A stretch of DNA of 53,629 nucleotides from Clostridiales bacterium (GCA_015055905.1 SVHI01000008.1:1-53629); one strand, 5' to 3'. Shown: positions 19,075 to 29,220, numbered from the stretch's first letter. Notes: generated from the letters alone by a model not told the origin. Program-made: numbers and translations.

Positions 19075-20541
19075 CTATTTTTTAGATTTTTTATCATTTG
19101 CATCTTTTGCTGTCTTTTTGTTATCTCTCAAAATTTTCAAACTCTTTTGGTCTTTTGGCAAAATTGAAACTTCGATTGGAGTTTTGAAATTCTTTTCAAC
19201 AAACGCAGATGTATCACTAACAATCTCGCCAACCAAAACTGACTTTTTAACGTTTGTTACCTTTACATCAACAAATTCACCAACACAGGCTTTGTTTCCT
19301 TTGAAAGTAATGGTTTTGCCACTATCAAGCGAACCATAGAGGATATCGTTTTTAGCATCATAGCTTTCAACCAAAACCTCATAAGTCTTTCCAAGCATCT
19401 CGGCAGACTTTCTGTCAATGATTTCGTTTTTAACTTCCAAAAGACGGTTGAGTCTTTCCTTTTTGGTTTTCATATCAACAGGGTCAACCATCTTTTCTGC
19501 AGGAGTTCCCTTTCTCTTTGAATAAATAAATCCAAAAATTTGCAAATACTCTGTTCTCTTCATAACTGAAATTGTATCCTCAAAGTCTTGGTCGGTTTCA
19601 CCTGGGAACCCAACAATAATATCAGTTGTCAGTTCAGCATCAGGAATCTTTGCCTTAATTTCATCAACAACACTGTTGTATCTTGAAATGTCATAGTGAC
19701 GATTCATTACTTTAAGCATATTATTGCTACCAGATTGAACTGGCAAGTGAATTCCGTGACAAATATGTTTTGATGAGGCAATCACATCAATAGCCTCACT
19801 TGAAAGGTCTCTTGGGTGGCTTGTCATAAATCTAACTCTATATTTTCCATCAAAGCCATCAACATCTTTTAAAAGTTTAGCAAATGAAACCTTGTTTCCG
19901 TTTTCATCAACGCCAGCATAAGAGTTAACATTTTGTCCAAGAAGCGTGATTTGTTTATATCCTTCTTTTAAAAGTCTTTCAACTTCTCTTAAGATATCTT
20001 TCTCAGGTCTTGAAACTTCTCTACCTCTAACATAAGGAACAATACAATATGTGCAGAAGTTGTTGCAGCCATACATAATGTTAACCCAAGCATTAACTCC
20101 ACTTGTTCTTGAAATGTTAAGATTATCTCTAAGAGCAATGGTTTCGTCTTCGGTTGTTTCAGCAATTCTCTTTCCAGTTTTGATTCTGGTTTTAAGCAAT
20201 CTTTCAAAATCTGCAAGGTTGTGTGTTCCAAAAACAATATCAACAAATGGGAATTTTTTAACAATCTCACTAGCATAATTCTTTTGTTGGCTCATACAGC
20301 CACCAACAGCAATAATCATTTCAGGCTTTGCAAGTTTAATGTTCTTTAGTTCCCCAATATTTCCAAAAATCTTTTGCTCAGCATTTTCACGAATAGCGCA
20401 AGTATTAAGCACAACAATGTCCGCATCAACAGCGTTGTCGCAAACTGAATATCCGTTGTCTTCCAATATTCCCGCAAGCTTTTCAGATTCGTGAACATTC
20501 ATTTGACAACCATAAGTTAAAATTAAGTATTTTTTATCCAT
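19075..20541 (-). CDS. miaB: tRNA-2-methylthio-N6-dimethylallyladenosine synthase MiaB
   Basis: TYGCQMNVHESE, radical-SAM CxxxCxxC (GCNNFCTYCIVPYVRGRE), TRAM domain; basic C-terminal extension. Confidence 0.96.
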   Translation of the reverse strand: MDKKYLILTYGCQMNVHESEKLAGILEDNGYSVCDNAVDADIVVLNTCAIRENAEQKIFGNIGELKNIKLAKPEMIIAVGGCMSQQKNYASEIVKKFPFVDIVFGTHNLADFERLLKTRIKTGKRIAETTEDETIALRDNLNISRTSGVNAWVNIMYGCNNFCTYCIVPYVRGREVSRPEKDILREVERLLKEGYKQITLLGQNVNSYAGVDENGNKVSFAKLLKDVDGFDGKYRVRFMTSHPRDLSSEAIDVIASSKHICHGIHLPVQSGSNNMLKVMNRHYDISRYNSVVDEIKAKIPDAELTTDIIVGFPGETDQDFEDTISVMKRTEYLQIFGFIYSKRKGTPAEKMVDPVDMKTKKERLNRLLEVKNEIIDRKSAEMLGKTYEVLVESYDAKNDILYGSLDSGKTITFKGNKACVGEFVDVKVTNVKKSVLVGEIVSDTSAFVEKNFKTPIEVSILPKDQKSLKILRDNKKTAKDANDKKSKK

Positions 20542-20671
20542 AGTAACTCCAATATAATATACATAAGCAATTATATATTAAATTAAATATAATTTCAACA
20601 AATTTAAAAAACTAACTTTAAACTCTGCATAAATTTATGCCTTGTCGAAAATAATAATTTAGAGGACTAAT

Positions 20672-22855
20672 TTGATGAAAAAGACAAAAAAAGTAATAAA
20701 GATAATATTTATCACACTGCTGATAATATTTTCTTTTGGGATTATTGGCTCTTTTTCATATTACACCTACATAACCCATTCCGTTAGTCTCGACACTTCT
20801 AGGCTTGAAGAAACAAAATCTTCATCTTTATTAAAAGTTTACGATTCTTCACTTGAAGAAATCAAACCAACCTCATCTTCATACATTTCTGTTTCAAAAC
20901 TTTCTTCAAACACAAAAAACGCCTTCATATCGGCAGAAGACAAACGATTCTATAAACACGGCGGGCTTGACTTTGTTAGAATTGGTGGCGCAATAATTTC
21001 AAACTTAAAAAGCAAATCTTTTTCTCAGGGCGGCTCAACCATTTCTCAACAACTCATCAAAAACACCCAACTTTCAAATGAGAAAACAATTAAACGAAAA
21101 CTTAAAGAATTCAAACTCACTAAAGAACTTGAAAAACAATATTCCAAAGATGAAATTTTGGAGATGTATCTAAACAACATCTATTTTGGAAATGGCTGCT
21201 ACGGAATTGAAAACGCATCACTTCACTACTTTGGAAAATCTTCAACTGAACTCTCTCTTGCAGAAAGTGCGCTATTAGCAAGCACAATCAACGCACCCAG
21301 CGTCTATGACATAGAAAACAATTTCGAAAAAGCAAACGAGCGCAAAAACTTAATCATTGACCTTATGGCAAAACAAAACAAAATTTCTAAAGAAGACGCC
21401 GAGTTTGCCAAACAGGAAACTCCTCAAATAAAAATCAACACCCTTTCATCAAACAACTTTCTCTATAGCCAAATCATAAACGAGGCACATACCCTCTTAA
21501 AACTTCCTGAAAACTCATTTAACAGTGCCAGTTATAAAATTTACACAAACATCAACAAGTCTCTTTGTGACAGCATAAACAAACTCGTTTCAAACTTTTC
21601 TATTGAAACCTCACCAGACATCACAACCATTGTCATCGACAACACATCACACAACATTATTTCAGTTACTGGCAAATCAAAAAACTTCACAAAAAAATGG
21701 CAACCTGGCTCAACTATCAAACCAATCTTAGTTTATGCCCCAGCGATTGAGTCAGGACAAGTCTCCCCCGCAACAAAAATTTTAGATAACAAAATCAACA
21801 TCTCTGGCTACCAACCAGACAACGCAGACAAAAAATATCACGGGTTCGTTTCGGTTCGCGAATCGCTTTCAAATTCATACAACATTCCAGCGGTAAAAAT
21901 TTTAAATGAACTTGGAATAACAAACGCACAAAATTTTGCTAAGAAACTTGGCATTGAATTTAAAAGTGCAGACAATCACCTTGCAATCGCCCTTGGTGGT
22001 TTCACTGAAGGCGTAACACCAAAGACACTAGCCGATGCATACTCAGCATTTTCAAATGGTGGAAACTTTTCACAAAGTTCTTTCATCACAAAAATAACTA
22101 AAGACGGAAAAACAATTTTCACACAAAACAAAGAAACAAAAAATGTTATGAAAGATAGCACCGCTTTTCTTGTCACAAACATCTTAGAAGACTGCGCCAA
22201 AACTGGAACAGCAAAAAGACTTGCAGACATTGAGTTTAGCGTTGCATCAAAAACAGGAACGGTTGGAAAACCAAACTCAACCAAAAACCTCTGTGCATAC
22301 AATATCGCCTACACTTCTTCACACACGGTCCTTTCTCTTATCACTGGAGATTCTCTTCCAGAAAATGTAAATGGCTCAACCTATCCAACTTTAATTAGCA
22401 AAGAAATATTGAAAACATTATATAAGTCAAACAAGCCAAAAAATTTTTCTATACCTTCATCAGTGTCAAAAGAAAAATTAAACAAACTTGAATATGAGCA
22501 AAATAACTCACTTAAACTTTCAACCCAGGAAGACTCTTTTGAGGAATATTTCTCAAAAGAAAATAAACCTAAGGTTGACGAGGAAAAACTCTTCCATTTA
22601 TCAGTAATAAACACCCCTAAAACAAAGCCTCTGTTATGTTTCACATTAAACAAAAATTACGATTTTTCCGTAATTAAGACACAAAAAAAGGAAGAAAAAA
22701 TCCTATTTTCTTCCTCAAAAAACACCCAAAATTTCGTCATTTTTGAAGATAAATCTGCAGAAAACAACGAAATTTGCGAATATAAAATCAAATTTTGCGA
22801 AAAATCAACAAATGAAGAATTTTATTCAAATTCGATTAAAATTAAGACTTTTTAG
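20672..22855 (+). CDS. Class A penicillin-binding protein (PBP1A type)
   Basis: GT51 motifs (SAEDKRFYKHGGLDFVRIGGA, QGGSTISQQLIKN), transpeptidase motifs STIK, SYN, KTG; N-terminal TM anchor. Confidence 0.95.
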   Translation: MMKKTKKVIKIIFITLLIIFSFGIIGSFSYYTYITHSVSLDTSRLEETKSSSLLKVYDSSLEEIKPTSSSYISVSKLSSNTKNAFISAEDKRFYKHGGLDFVRIGGAIISNLKSKSFSQGGSTISQQLIKNTQLSNEKTIKRKLKEFKLTKELEKQYSKDEILEMYLNNIYFGNGCYGIENASLHYFGKSSTELSLAESALLASTINAPSVYDIENNFEKANERKNLIIDLMAKQNKISKEDAEFAKQETPQIKINTLSSNNFLYSQIINEAHTLLKLPENSFNSASYKIYTNINKSLCDSINKLVSNFSIETSPDITTIVIDNTSHNIISVTGKSKNFTKKWQPGSTIKPILVYAPAIESGQVSPATKILDNKINISGYQPDNADKKYHGFVSVRESLSNSYNIPAVKILNELGITNAQNFAKKLGIEFKSADNHLAIALGGFTEGVTPKTLADAYSAFSNGGNFSQSSFITKITKDGKTIFTQNKETKNVMKDSTAFLVTNILEDCAKTGTAKRLADIEFSVASKTGTVGKPNSTKNLCAYNIAYTSSHTVLSLITGDSLPENVNGSTYPTLISKEILKTLYKSNKPKNFSIPSSVSKEKLNKLEYEQNNSLKLSTQEDSFEEYFSKENKPKVDEEKLFHLSVINTPKTKPLLCFTLNKNYDFSVIKTQKKEEKILFSSSKNTQNFVIFEDKSAENNEICEYKIKFCEKSTNEEFYSNSIKIKTF
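22683..22714 (-). terminator. Putative thiI terminator embedded in PBP coding sequence
   Basis: Stem ggaagaaaa (22690-22698)/ttttcttcc (22706-22714), followed on minus strand by a 7-T tract (22683-22689); lies about 140 nt past the thiI stop. Confidence 0.6.
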
Positions 22856-24018
22856 TCCGCTTTAATCTCAACAACTTCAATCGATTTATAAGCCCTTTCA
22901 AGGATACCTTCAAAGTCAATTTTATCTTGTTCTCTTTTCACCTTATAAAGTTCTGGACGAACAACTGGACTATCTGGCAAGAACACTGTACAACAATCTT
23001 CAAAAGGCTTAATTGATGTTTCAAAAGTTCCAATCTTTTTTGCCACTTCAATAATATCACATTTATCAAAAGCAACAAGCGGTCTAATAATTGGAATATC
23101 TTTAACAACTTCTTGGACAACTGTCATAGACTCAATAGTTTGGCTAGCAACCTGCCCTAAATTCTCACCAGTAATAATCATTCTTCTTGAGTGAGCTTTA
23201 CAAATTCTCTCAGCCAAAGTAAACATTCCGCGTCTAAGCAAAGTAATCATATAAGAGTCATCGCACTTAGCGTGAATCTCTTCTTGAAGTTCAGTCATTG
23301 AAACCATATAAACCGTTAAGTCACCAGTGTAACCTGTCAAAAGCTTTGCAAGGTCTTCAACCTTTTCACGAGCAAAGTTTGAAGTATACGGATAACTATG
23401 GTAATGCACAGCACAAACTTTAACACCACGTTTTGCCATCATATATCCTGCAACTGGGCTATCAATTCCACCAGAAAGCAAAAGGAGTCCGGTTCCAGAT
23501 GTTCCAACAGGCATTCCACCAACACCCATAATAGAGTCAGCATACATAAAGGTTTTGCCATTTTCTCTAATATCAATAAAAAGCTTATGTTCAGGTTCTT
23601 TAATATCAACTTTTAAACTATGATTATTTGCTAAAATTCTACCACCAATTTCACGGGAAATTTGCATTGAATTAAGCTCAAATCTTTTATCTGCTCTATT
23701 GGTTTCGACCTTAAAAGTTCCCTTTAAATTAGCCATTAAATTTATTGCATTATTTGCAATTTCATCAAGTGTTGTTTCAAAATAAATTGCTGGAGAAAAT
23801 GAAAAAATTCCTGCTATCTTTTTAAGTCTTTCAATAATTTCAAACTCATCATCTTCATCATATTTCTCTACCAAAAATCTTCCTGGAACTTTGTTAACTT
23901 CAAGGTTAAATTTAACTAAAGAATTTCTAATATTTGTTAGCAGAGTCTTTTCAAAAAAGCCTCTATTTTTTCCTTTCAAAAAAATTTCACCATATCTAAT
24001 TAATATAACTTTTTCCAT
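22852..24018 (-). CDS. thiI: tRNA 4-thiouridine synthetase ThiI
   Basis: THUMP region, PP-loop GLLLLSGGIDSPVAGYMMAKRG, VHYHSYPYTS. Confidence 0.96.
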   Translation of the reverse strand: MEKVILIRYGEIFLKGKNRGFFEKTLLTNIRNSLVKFNLEVNKVPGRFLVEKYDEDDEFEIIERLKKIAGIFSFSPAIYFETTLDEIANNAINLMANLKGTFKVETNRADKRFELNSMQISREIGGRILANNHSLKVDIKEPEHKLFIDIRENGKTFMYADSIMGVGGMPVGTSGTGLLLLSGGIDSPVAGYMMAKRGVKVCAVHYHSYPYTSNFAREKVEDLAKLLTGYTGDLTVYMVSMTELQEEIHAKCDDSYMITLLRRGMFTLAERICKAHSRRMIITGENLGQVASQTIESMTVVQEVVKDIPIIRPLVAFDKCDIIEVAKKIGTFETSIKPFEDCCTVFLPDSPVVRPELYKVKREQDKIDFEGILERAYKSIEVVEIKAD

Positions 24019-24025
24019 ATCACAC

Positions 24026-25177
24026 CTATTTTCTTACCATAACATTTTTCTCAAATCTAAGCACATTTTTAATGATTGAATTTGCAATATATTCCACATC
24101 ATATTCTTCATATGGAGAGAAGCTAATTCGAACACTTCCAATAATTTCAGTGTCACTTTTTCCCATCGCTTGAAGAGTTCTGTTTCCTGCTTTTTTTGAT
24201 GAACAAGCAGAACCAGTTGAAATCAAAATTCCATCAGCCTCTAACGAATACATCAAAACTTCACCTTTAATTTTATCAAATGAAAGAGACAAAATATATG
24301 GCAAACAATCATCATTTGAATTGCAAACAAAATAATCTTTTATCTCACTGTTTTCAAGTTTTGAAAGCAAATTTCGTTTAATTTCTTCAACTTTTGCGTT
24401 ATTTTGCTGTATTTCATCAACCATCTTTTTCGCGCTATATGCAAGCGCTGCAGCACCCGCAACATTTTCAGTTGAAGACCTAAAACCATCTTCTTGTCCA
24501 CCACCAACTAGCAGTGCATCAATAACAACACCTTGCTTAACCCATAGCCCAGCAATGCCTCTTGGTGCATAAATTTTATGTGCCGAAATTGTATACAAAT
24601 CTACACCCAAGTTTTGAAGATTAACCTTCACTTTTCCAAACGCTTGAACCCCATCACTATGGAACAAAATTTTTGAATTATAGCCTTTGGTTATTTCACA
24701 CAATTTCTTTATATCATTAATTGCTCCAGTTTCATTTGAAACGTGAATCACTGAAACAAGTGCAACTGTATCATCAAGCAAAATTTTAAATTCATCTTCA
24801 TTAACTTTGCCACTTTCATCAAGAGGAATTTCTTTAACAATAATTCCATCTTTCTCAAGTCTATGCGCCGCATTATAAACAGCTGGGTGTTCACCCTTCG
24901 AAATCAAAACCGTTTGACCCTTTCTCAAATGCACACCAGAAAAAACAGTGTTATTTGATTCAGTTGCACTAGAAGTAAAATACAATTTACCTCCATTACC
25001 CCTCATCAAATCACTGACAATTTTTCTAGAGTTATCGAGAGATTTTTTAACCTTTATCGCTTCTGCGTAAGACGCGCTTGGGTTATAAAATTCTTTATTA
25101 CATTCTTTCATTATGTCGAACACTTCATCAAACACTTTTGTTGTTGCAGCGTTATCCAAATAATATATTTTTTCCAT
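24026..25177 (-). CDS. Cysteine desulfurase (NifS/IscS family)
   Basis: YLDNAATTKVFDEV, HKIYAPRGIAGLWVKQG, SSTENVAGAAA, GSACSSKKAGNRTLQAMG. Confidence 0.95.
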   Translation of the reverse strand: MEKIYYLDNAATTKVFDEVFDIMKECNKEFYNPSASYAEAIKVKKSLDNSRKIVSDLMRGNGGKLYFTSSATESNNTVFSGVHLRKGQTVLISKGEHPAVYNAAHRLEKDGIIVKEIPLDESGKVNEDEFKILLDDTVALVSVIHVSNETGAINDIKKLCEITKGYNSKILFHSDGVQAFGKVKVNLQNLGVDLYTISAHKIYAPRGIAGLWVKQGVVIDALLVGGGQEDGFRSSTENVAGAAALAYSAKKMVDEIQQNNAKVEEIKRNLLSKLENSEIKDYFVCNSNDDCLPYILSLSFDKIKGEVLMYSLEADGILISTGSACSSKKAGNRTLQAMGKSDTEIIGSVRISFSPYEEYDVEYIANSIIKNVLRFEKNVMVRK

Positions 25178-25208
25178 ACAAATATTATGTAATATTTACT
25201 GTGTTTTG

Positions 25209-25910
25209 TCAAGAAGTAAACTTGCTTGGAACAAGGTTAAGCATCTCAGTTAAGTTTCCTGAATTTAAATAAACCTCTGGAATCTTTCCAATAATCATAG
25301 TCTCACAAAGCAATACTTCTGATGCACTATCCACTTCAAGTTTTTGAAATGGAAACACAACATTAATTTTTATTGAAATAATAAGATACAATTTATGGTA
25401 TGTTTGATTGATTCCAGCAGACTCAAAATTAGACCTGAAAGAACACAAAACTTCTCCGTATGGATTAATCTCAAAAGCAACTTTTGGACCCAACCCTGAA
25501 AAAATTGCTATACCAGAAAATGACCCCAACGCTATCTTTACAGGCATCTTAGCAAGCTCCAAAAAATTCGTCATAACAACCTTACTCATTGTCTTCGAAA
25601 GCAGGTTAATTTTTACAGAGTTAGACTCAATATAAGACACTTCATTATTCGAGTCTTTCATAACAGTAATGATATCACCGTAACTAATATTTTGATTCAT
25701 CGTATCAGCAACAGCATAGTTGATTGACTTGGTTGCATAAGAGCGTAATTGTGCATCTGTATTATTTATCACAATCGGCAAAGCAAGATATCTAACATAT
25801 AAAATTAACAAAACAAAAAATAACAACAAAAACGCAAAACATTTATCTTTTTTCCGTAATTTATATGTTTTTATTGCGGATAATCGATATTTTTTGCGTT
25901 TATCTTTCAT
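25209..25910 (-). CDS. yunB: Sporulation protein YunB
   Basis: Single N-terminal TM, SYATKSINYAVADTMNQNISYGDI, GSFSGIAIFSGLGPKVAFEINPYGEVLCSFRSNFESAGINQTYHKLYL. Confidence 0.9.
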   Translation of the reverse strand: MKDKRKKYRLSAIKTYKLRKKDKCFAFLLLFFVLLILYVRYLALPIVINNTDAQLRSYATKSINYAVADTMNQNISYGDIITVMKDSNNEVSYIESNSVKINLLSKTMSKVVMTNFLELAKMPVKIALGSFSGIAIFSGLGPKVAFEINPYGEVLCSFRSNFESAGINQTYHKLYLIISIKINVVFPFQKLEVDSASEVLLCETMIIGKIPEVYLNSGNLTEMLNLVPSKFTS

Positions 25911-25948
25911 ATTAAATTATATGCTTAATGGTGTTATAAAATTACAAA

Positions 25949-26323
25949 CTAACTCTTTTTTGACTTTGAAGACACAAAAAATGAAACCATATATGACAAT
26001 CCTATAGACACTGCAATTCCTGCAGATGTTGCCATAAGACCTCCACCAATAGCACCAAACAATCCACCCGTTTTTGCACCTTCAATCGCACCTCTTGCAA
26101 GAGAATTTCCAAACCCAGTTATTGGCAAGGTTGCACCAGCTCCAGCCCATTCAACTAAATAATTATATAAACCAAAACCTCCCAAAATCGCACCAGCCAT
26201 TAAGAATAAAACCAAGATTCTCGCAGGTGTAATTTTTGTTCGAATTTCAATATATTCACCCAAACAACAAATCAATCCACCAACCAAAAAAACTTTAACA
26301 TACATAAAAATAGACGCTAACAT
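25949..26323 (-). CDS. spoVAE: Stage V sporulation protein AE
   Basis: Membrane protein VGGLICCLGEYIEIRTKITPARILVLFL..GAGATLPITGFGNSLARGAIEGAKTGGLFG; downstream of spoVAD. Confidence 0.93.
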   Translation of the reverse strand: MLASIFMYVKVFLVGGLICCLGEYIEIRTKITPARILVLFLMAGAILGGFGLYNYLVEWAGAGATLPITGFGNSLARGAIEGAKTGGLFGAIGGGLMATSAGIAVSIGLSYMVSFFVSSKSKKS

Positions 26324-26334
26324 TTTTCCTCCAA

Positions 26335-27339
26335 TTACACCTTTTCAATTTGAACCAAATGAGCAACACAAGGAATAGAATCTCCCTGTTGATTTGTCAC
26401 CGTGCTCATAAGTGCACCAGTTGCAACAACTAAAACTTTTTTAAAAACACCTTGTTTCACTTTCTCTAAAATATACGCCGACACAACCGAAGCCGAACAA
26501 CCCGCACCACTTCCACCTTGATATGACTCTTCTTCAAACAGATAAATTGAGTGACCACAATCCATATAATTTTGACCTAAATCGAAACCATCTTTAAGAA
26601 GCATATCACGCAAAATATCCGAACCCAATTTTCCAAGGTCACCACTCACAATCATATCATAATCTTTTGGCTCGGTATTTGTATCCGTAAAAAAATTCTT
26701 GAGCGTATCATAAGCCGCTGGAGCCATTGCTGCACCCATATTTGCAATATCAATAACACCATAATCTTGAACTTTTCCAAAACATATTTTAGTTATGATT
26801 ATATTGCTTTTATTTGTAGACAACACAAATGCCCCACCAGCAGTAACAGTCCACTGCGAATAACACTGCCTTTGATTTCCAAATTCAAGAGGATATCTAT
26901 ATTGTCTTTCAGCCGAAGAAAAATGACTTATGGTAGAACATAAAATATTTTCAAACCCACCACTTTCAATAAGCATTGCACCAACACCAAGCGAAGCGGT
27001 CAACGTTGAACAAGCAGAATAAATTCCAACAAAAGGTATTTGCAGTTTTTCAGCCACAAAATTGCTCGTTACAATTTGATTCATCAAATCTCCACCCAAA
27101 TATAGTGACACATCTGAGCTCTTGAGCCCTGCGTCTTTTAACGCCATTTTATCTATCTCAAAAAGCATTCTTCTTTCACCTTTTTCAAATGTTTTTTCAC
27201 CCATCTTATCATCAGTAACTGAATCACAAAAATACTTTTTAAAAGTTCCAGTTTTTTCTTTTTCTCCAACCAAAACACTTTTTCCAGTTATATAACATTT
27301 CTTTTCAAGTTCATAAGTAAAATCTCCAACCCTTTTCAT
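26335..27339 (-). CDS. spoVAD: Stage V sporulation protein AD
   Basis: Thiolase-like fold protein: GIYSACSTLTASLGVGAMLIESGGFENILCSTISHFSSAERQYRYPLEFGNQRQ. Start set to 27339. Confidence 0.95.
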   Translation of the reverse strand: MKRVGDFTYELEKKCYITGKSVLVGEKEKTGTFKKYFCDSVTDDKMGEKTFEKGERRMLFEIDKMALKDAGLKSSDVSLYLGGDLMNQIVTSNFVAEKLQIPFVGIYSACSTLTASLGVGAMLIESGGFENILCSTISHFSSAERQYRYPLEFGNQRQCYSQWTVTAGGAFVLSTNKSNIIITKICFGKVQDYGVIDIANMGAAMAPAAYDTLKNFFTDTNTEPKDYDMIVSGDLGKLGSDILRDMLLKDGFDLGQNYMDCGHSIYLFEEESYQGGSGAGCSASVVSAYILEKVKQGVFKKVLVVATGALMSTVTNQQGDSIPCVAHLVQIEKV

Positions 27340-27347
27340 ATTCACCT

Positions 27348-27809
27348 CTAAAATAAACAAATCAACATATAAACCAAACCAACAACAATCGAATATGCAA
27401 CACCATTCACAATCACAGGTCCTGCAACATAAAACATTTTTGAACCAATACCAAAAACAAGACCTTCATTTTTAAATTCAATCGCACACGACGCAATGCT
27501 ATTCGCAAAACCTGAAATTGGAATAAACGTTCCCCCACCACCATATTTCGCTATCCTATCAAAGACACCAAAAGCAGTTAAAATTATTGTAATACAAATG
27601 ACAATAATACTAACCCAAGAACCAACCCTGAGCGTATCCATATTAGGATTATAAGACTTTATAATATCACCAAACATTTGCCCCATACAGCATATTGTTC
27701 CACCAACAATAAAGGCGTGAAATAATGAGTTAAACCACCCAGTTTTTGGTGTTACATTTTCAACATAAGATAAATATTCATCATTTCGTTTCAACTTAAT
27801 ATCACCCAT
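27348..27809 (-). CDS. spoVAC: Stage V sporulation protein AC
   Basis: FHAFIVGGTICCMGQMFGDI...GGGTFIPISGFANSIASCAIEFKNEGLVFGIGSKMF; GGAGGAATTT RBS before ATG at 27809. Confidence 0.93.
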   Translation of the reverse strand: MGDIKLKRNDEYLSYVENVTPKTGWFNSLFHAFIVGGTICCMGQMFGDIIKSYNPNMDTLRVGSWVSIIVICITIILTAFGVFDRIAKYGGGGTFIPISGFANSIASCAIEFKNEGLVFGIGSKMFYVAGPVIVNGVAYSIVVGLVYMLICLF

Positions 27810-27931
27810 AAATTCCTCCAAATAAACGCAATTTCAATTAAAATATTTCGTAATAATAATGTTTTTATTCAATTTATAAATAATTTTTACTTAAAGGATA
27901 AAACTATTAGTATAAAACTTGGAGGAAATTT

Positions 27932-29194
27932 ATGAATAAAAATTTTAAAAAAATCGCCATAACAACAGTTCTTTCGGTAGCATCATTATCTGCTATTGGT
28001 TGTGGTCAAACAAACAAAATCTCAAATAAAAATTTAACACAATACACAAATGAAGCATCATCAAATTTGAAAAATTTTACTAACAAAAAAGAGGCTAACA
28101 CCTCCCAAAATCAGTTTGGAAAAATTGTTTCAGCGGCTGCTTATAATGAGCAAAAATACATCTCGCCAAAACAAACAAGTTCATCTATAGAGAACTCAAT
28201 TTCTTCTCAATCGCCTAATGAGTTTGGATTTAGATTATACATTTTATCGAATATGCCATTCACAAATATTACAACTGAAGACTCTAATCTAAACAACACA
28301 AATCAAACAACACAAACATCAAATGAACAAATGAATGAGTTAAACTTAAAACGTTCTGTCTTAATGATTTATGTGAATGAAATTCAAAATGGAAATGTTA
28401 ACTTGACACAAGAAAACAAAGACGAAATCAACAGACAAATTGAGATTATTAATCAAAATAATGTATTCAAAAATTCAGAATCAACCACCTATAATTTACC
28501 TAGAAATACACAAAATCAAAACGAAAATATTTCTTCAACAATTTCGGCAGTAGATTCTATTTTAAATATCATTGAAACTAACTTAACATCTTCATCAAAA
28601 TATTATCAAACAAATCTAAGTCAAAATTATGGCAGTTTTGTTTCCAATACAAACGAATCAAATATGTGCGATGACAACTGTCTTATTGCTCAAAATATTG
28701 CAAAATCACTTAATATGAAAATCTCACAAAACGATAAAAATATTACAAATCAAAACAACAATATTTCAACATTAGATGAAAATTATACAAACAATCAAAA
28801 TACGCAAAATAGGTCAAATATTTCCGCAAATCAGTTAAATAACAATAATCTAAACACAATTAACCAAAGAAACTATATTCAAAATCAAACTAATCAAAGC
28901 TATTTAACTAAGGATATCAAAGAAAATAATCAAACAACAAACAGAGTAAATCAAACAACATCTAGAGCATCTAACCAATCTTCAACTGACACAAATCAAA
29001 ACACATCTAGAACTAATCAAAATAGCGGCAATACTCAAACAGGTTCAAATATCCTCACCCGCACCAACACTCCTAGAACTATTAGAGCAAATCGTTATCC
29101 TGAAAGAAACTCTGCAACAAACACAAGCAACTCAACAAATCTTTCAGCTGAAAACAATGCTGTTCGTGTTCCTTATAGAGCAACAAATATTTAA
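27932..29194 (+). CDS. Asn/Gln/Thr-rich low-complexity lipoprotein
   Basis: Signal peptide with lipobox (SLSAIGCGQ), strong RBS (TTGGAGG), about 370 aa dominated by N/Q/T/S. Confidence 0.75.
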   Translation: MNKNFKKIAITTVLSVASLSAIGCGQTNKISNKNLTQYTNEASSNLKNFTNKKEANTSQNQFGKIVSAAAYNEQKYISPKQTSSSIENSISSQSPNEFGFRLYILSNMPFTNITTEDSNLNNTNQTTQTSNEQMNELNLKRSVLMIYVNEIQNGNVNLTQENKDEINRQIEIINQNNVFKNSESTTYNLPRNTQNQNENISSTISAVDSILNIIETNLTSSSKYYQTNLSQNYGSFVSNTNESNMCDDNCLIAQNIAKSLNMKISQNDKNITNQNNNISTLDENYTNNQNTQNRSNISANQLNNNNLNTINQRNYIQNQTNQSYLTKDIKENNQTTNRVNQTTSRASNQSSTDTNQNTSRTNQNSGNTQTGSNILTRTNTPRTIRANRYPERNSATNTSNSTNLSAENNAVRVPYRATNI

Positions 29195-29200
29195 TAAAAA

Positions 29201-29220
29201 AAGAGAGCATTAGCTCTCTT
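29201..29220. terminator. Bidirectional terminator between convergent genes
   Basis: Stem aagagagc/gctctctt, loop atta, A-run 5' and T-run 3'. Confidence 0.85.

Noticed and set aside
27932-29194. Possible frameshifted/pseudogene or non-coding low-complexity tract
   Set aside because: Full-length open frame with RBS, signal peptide and terminator argues for a real lipoprotein gene.
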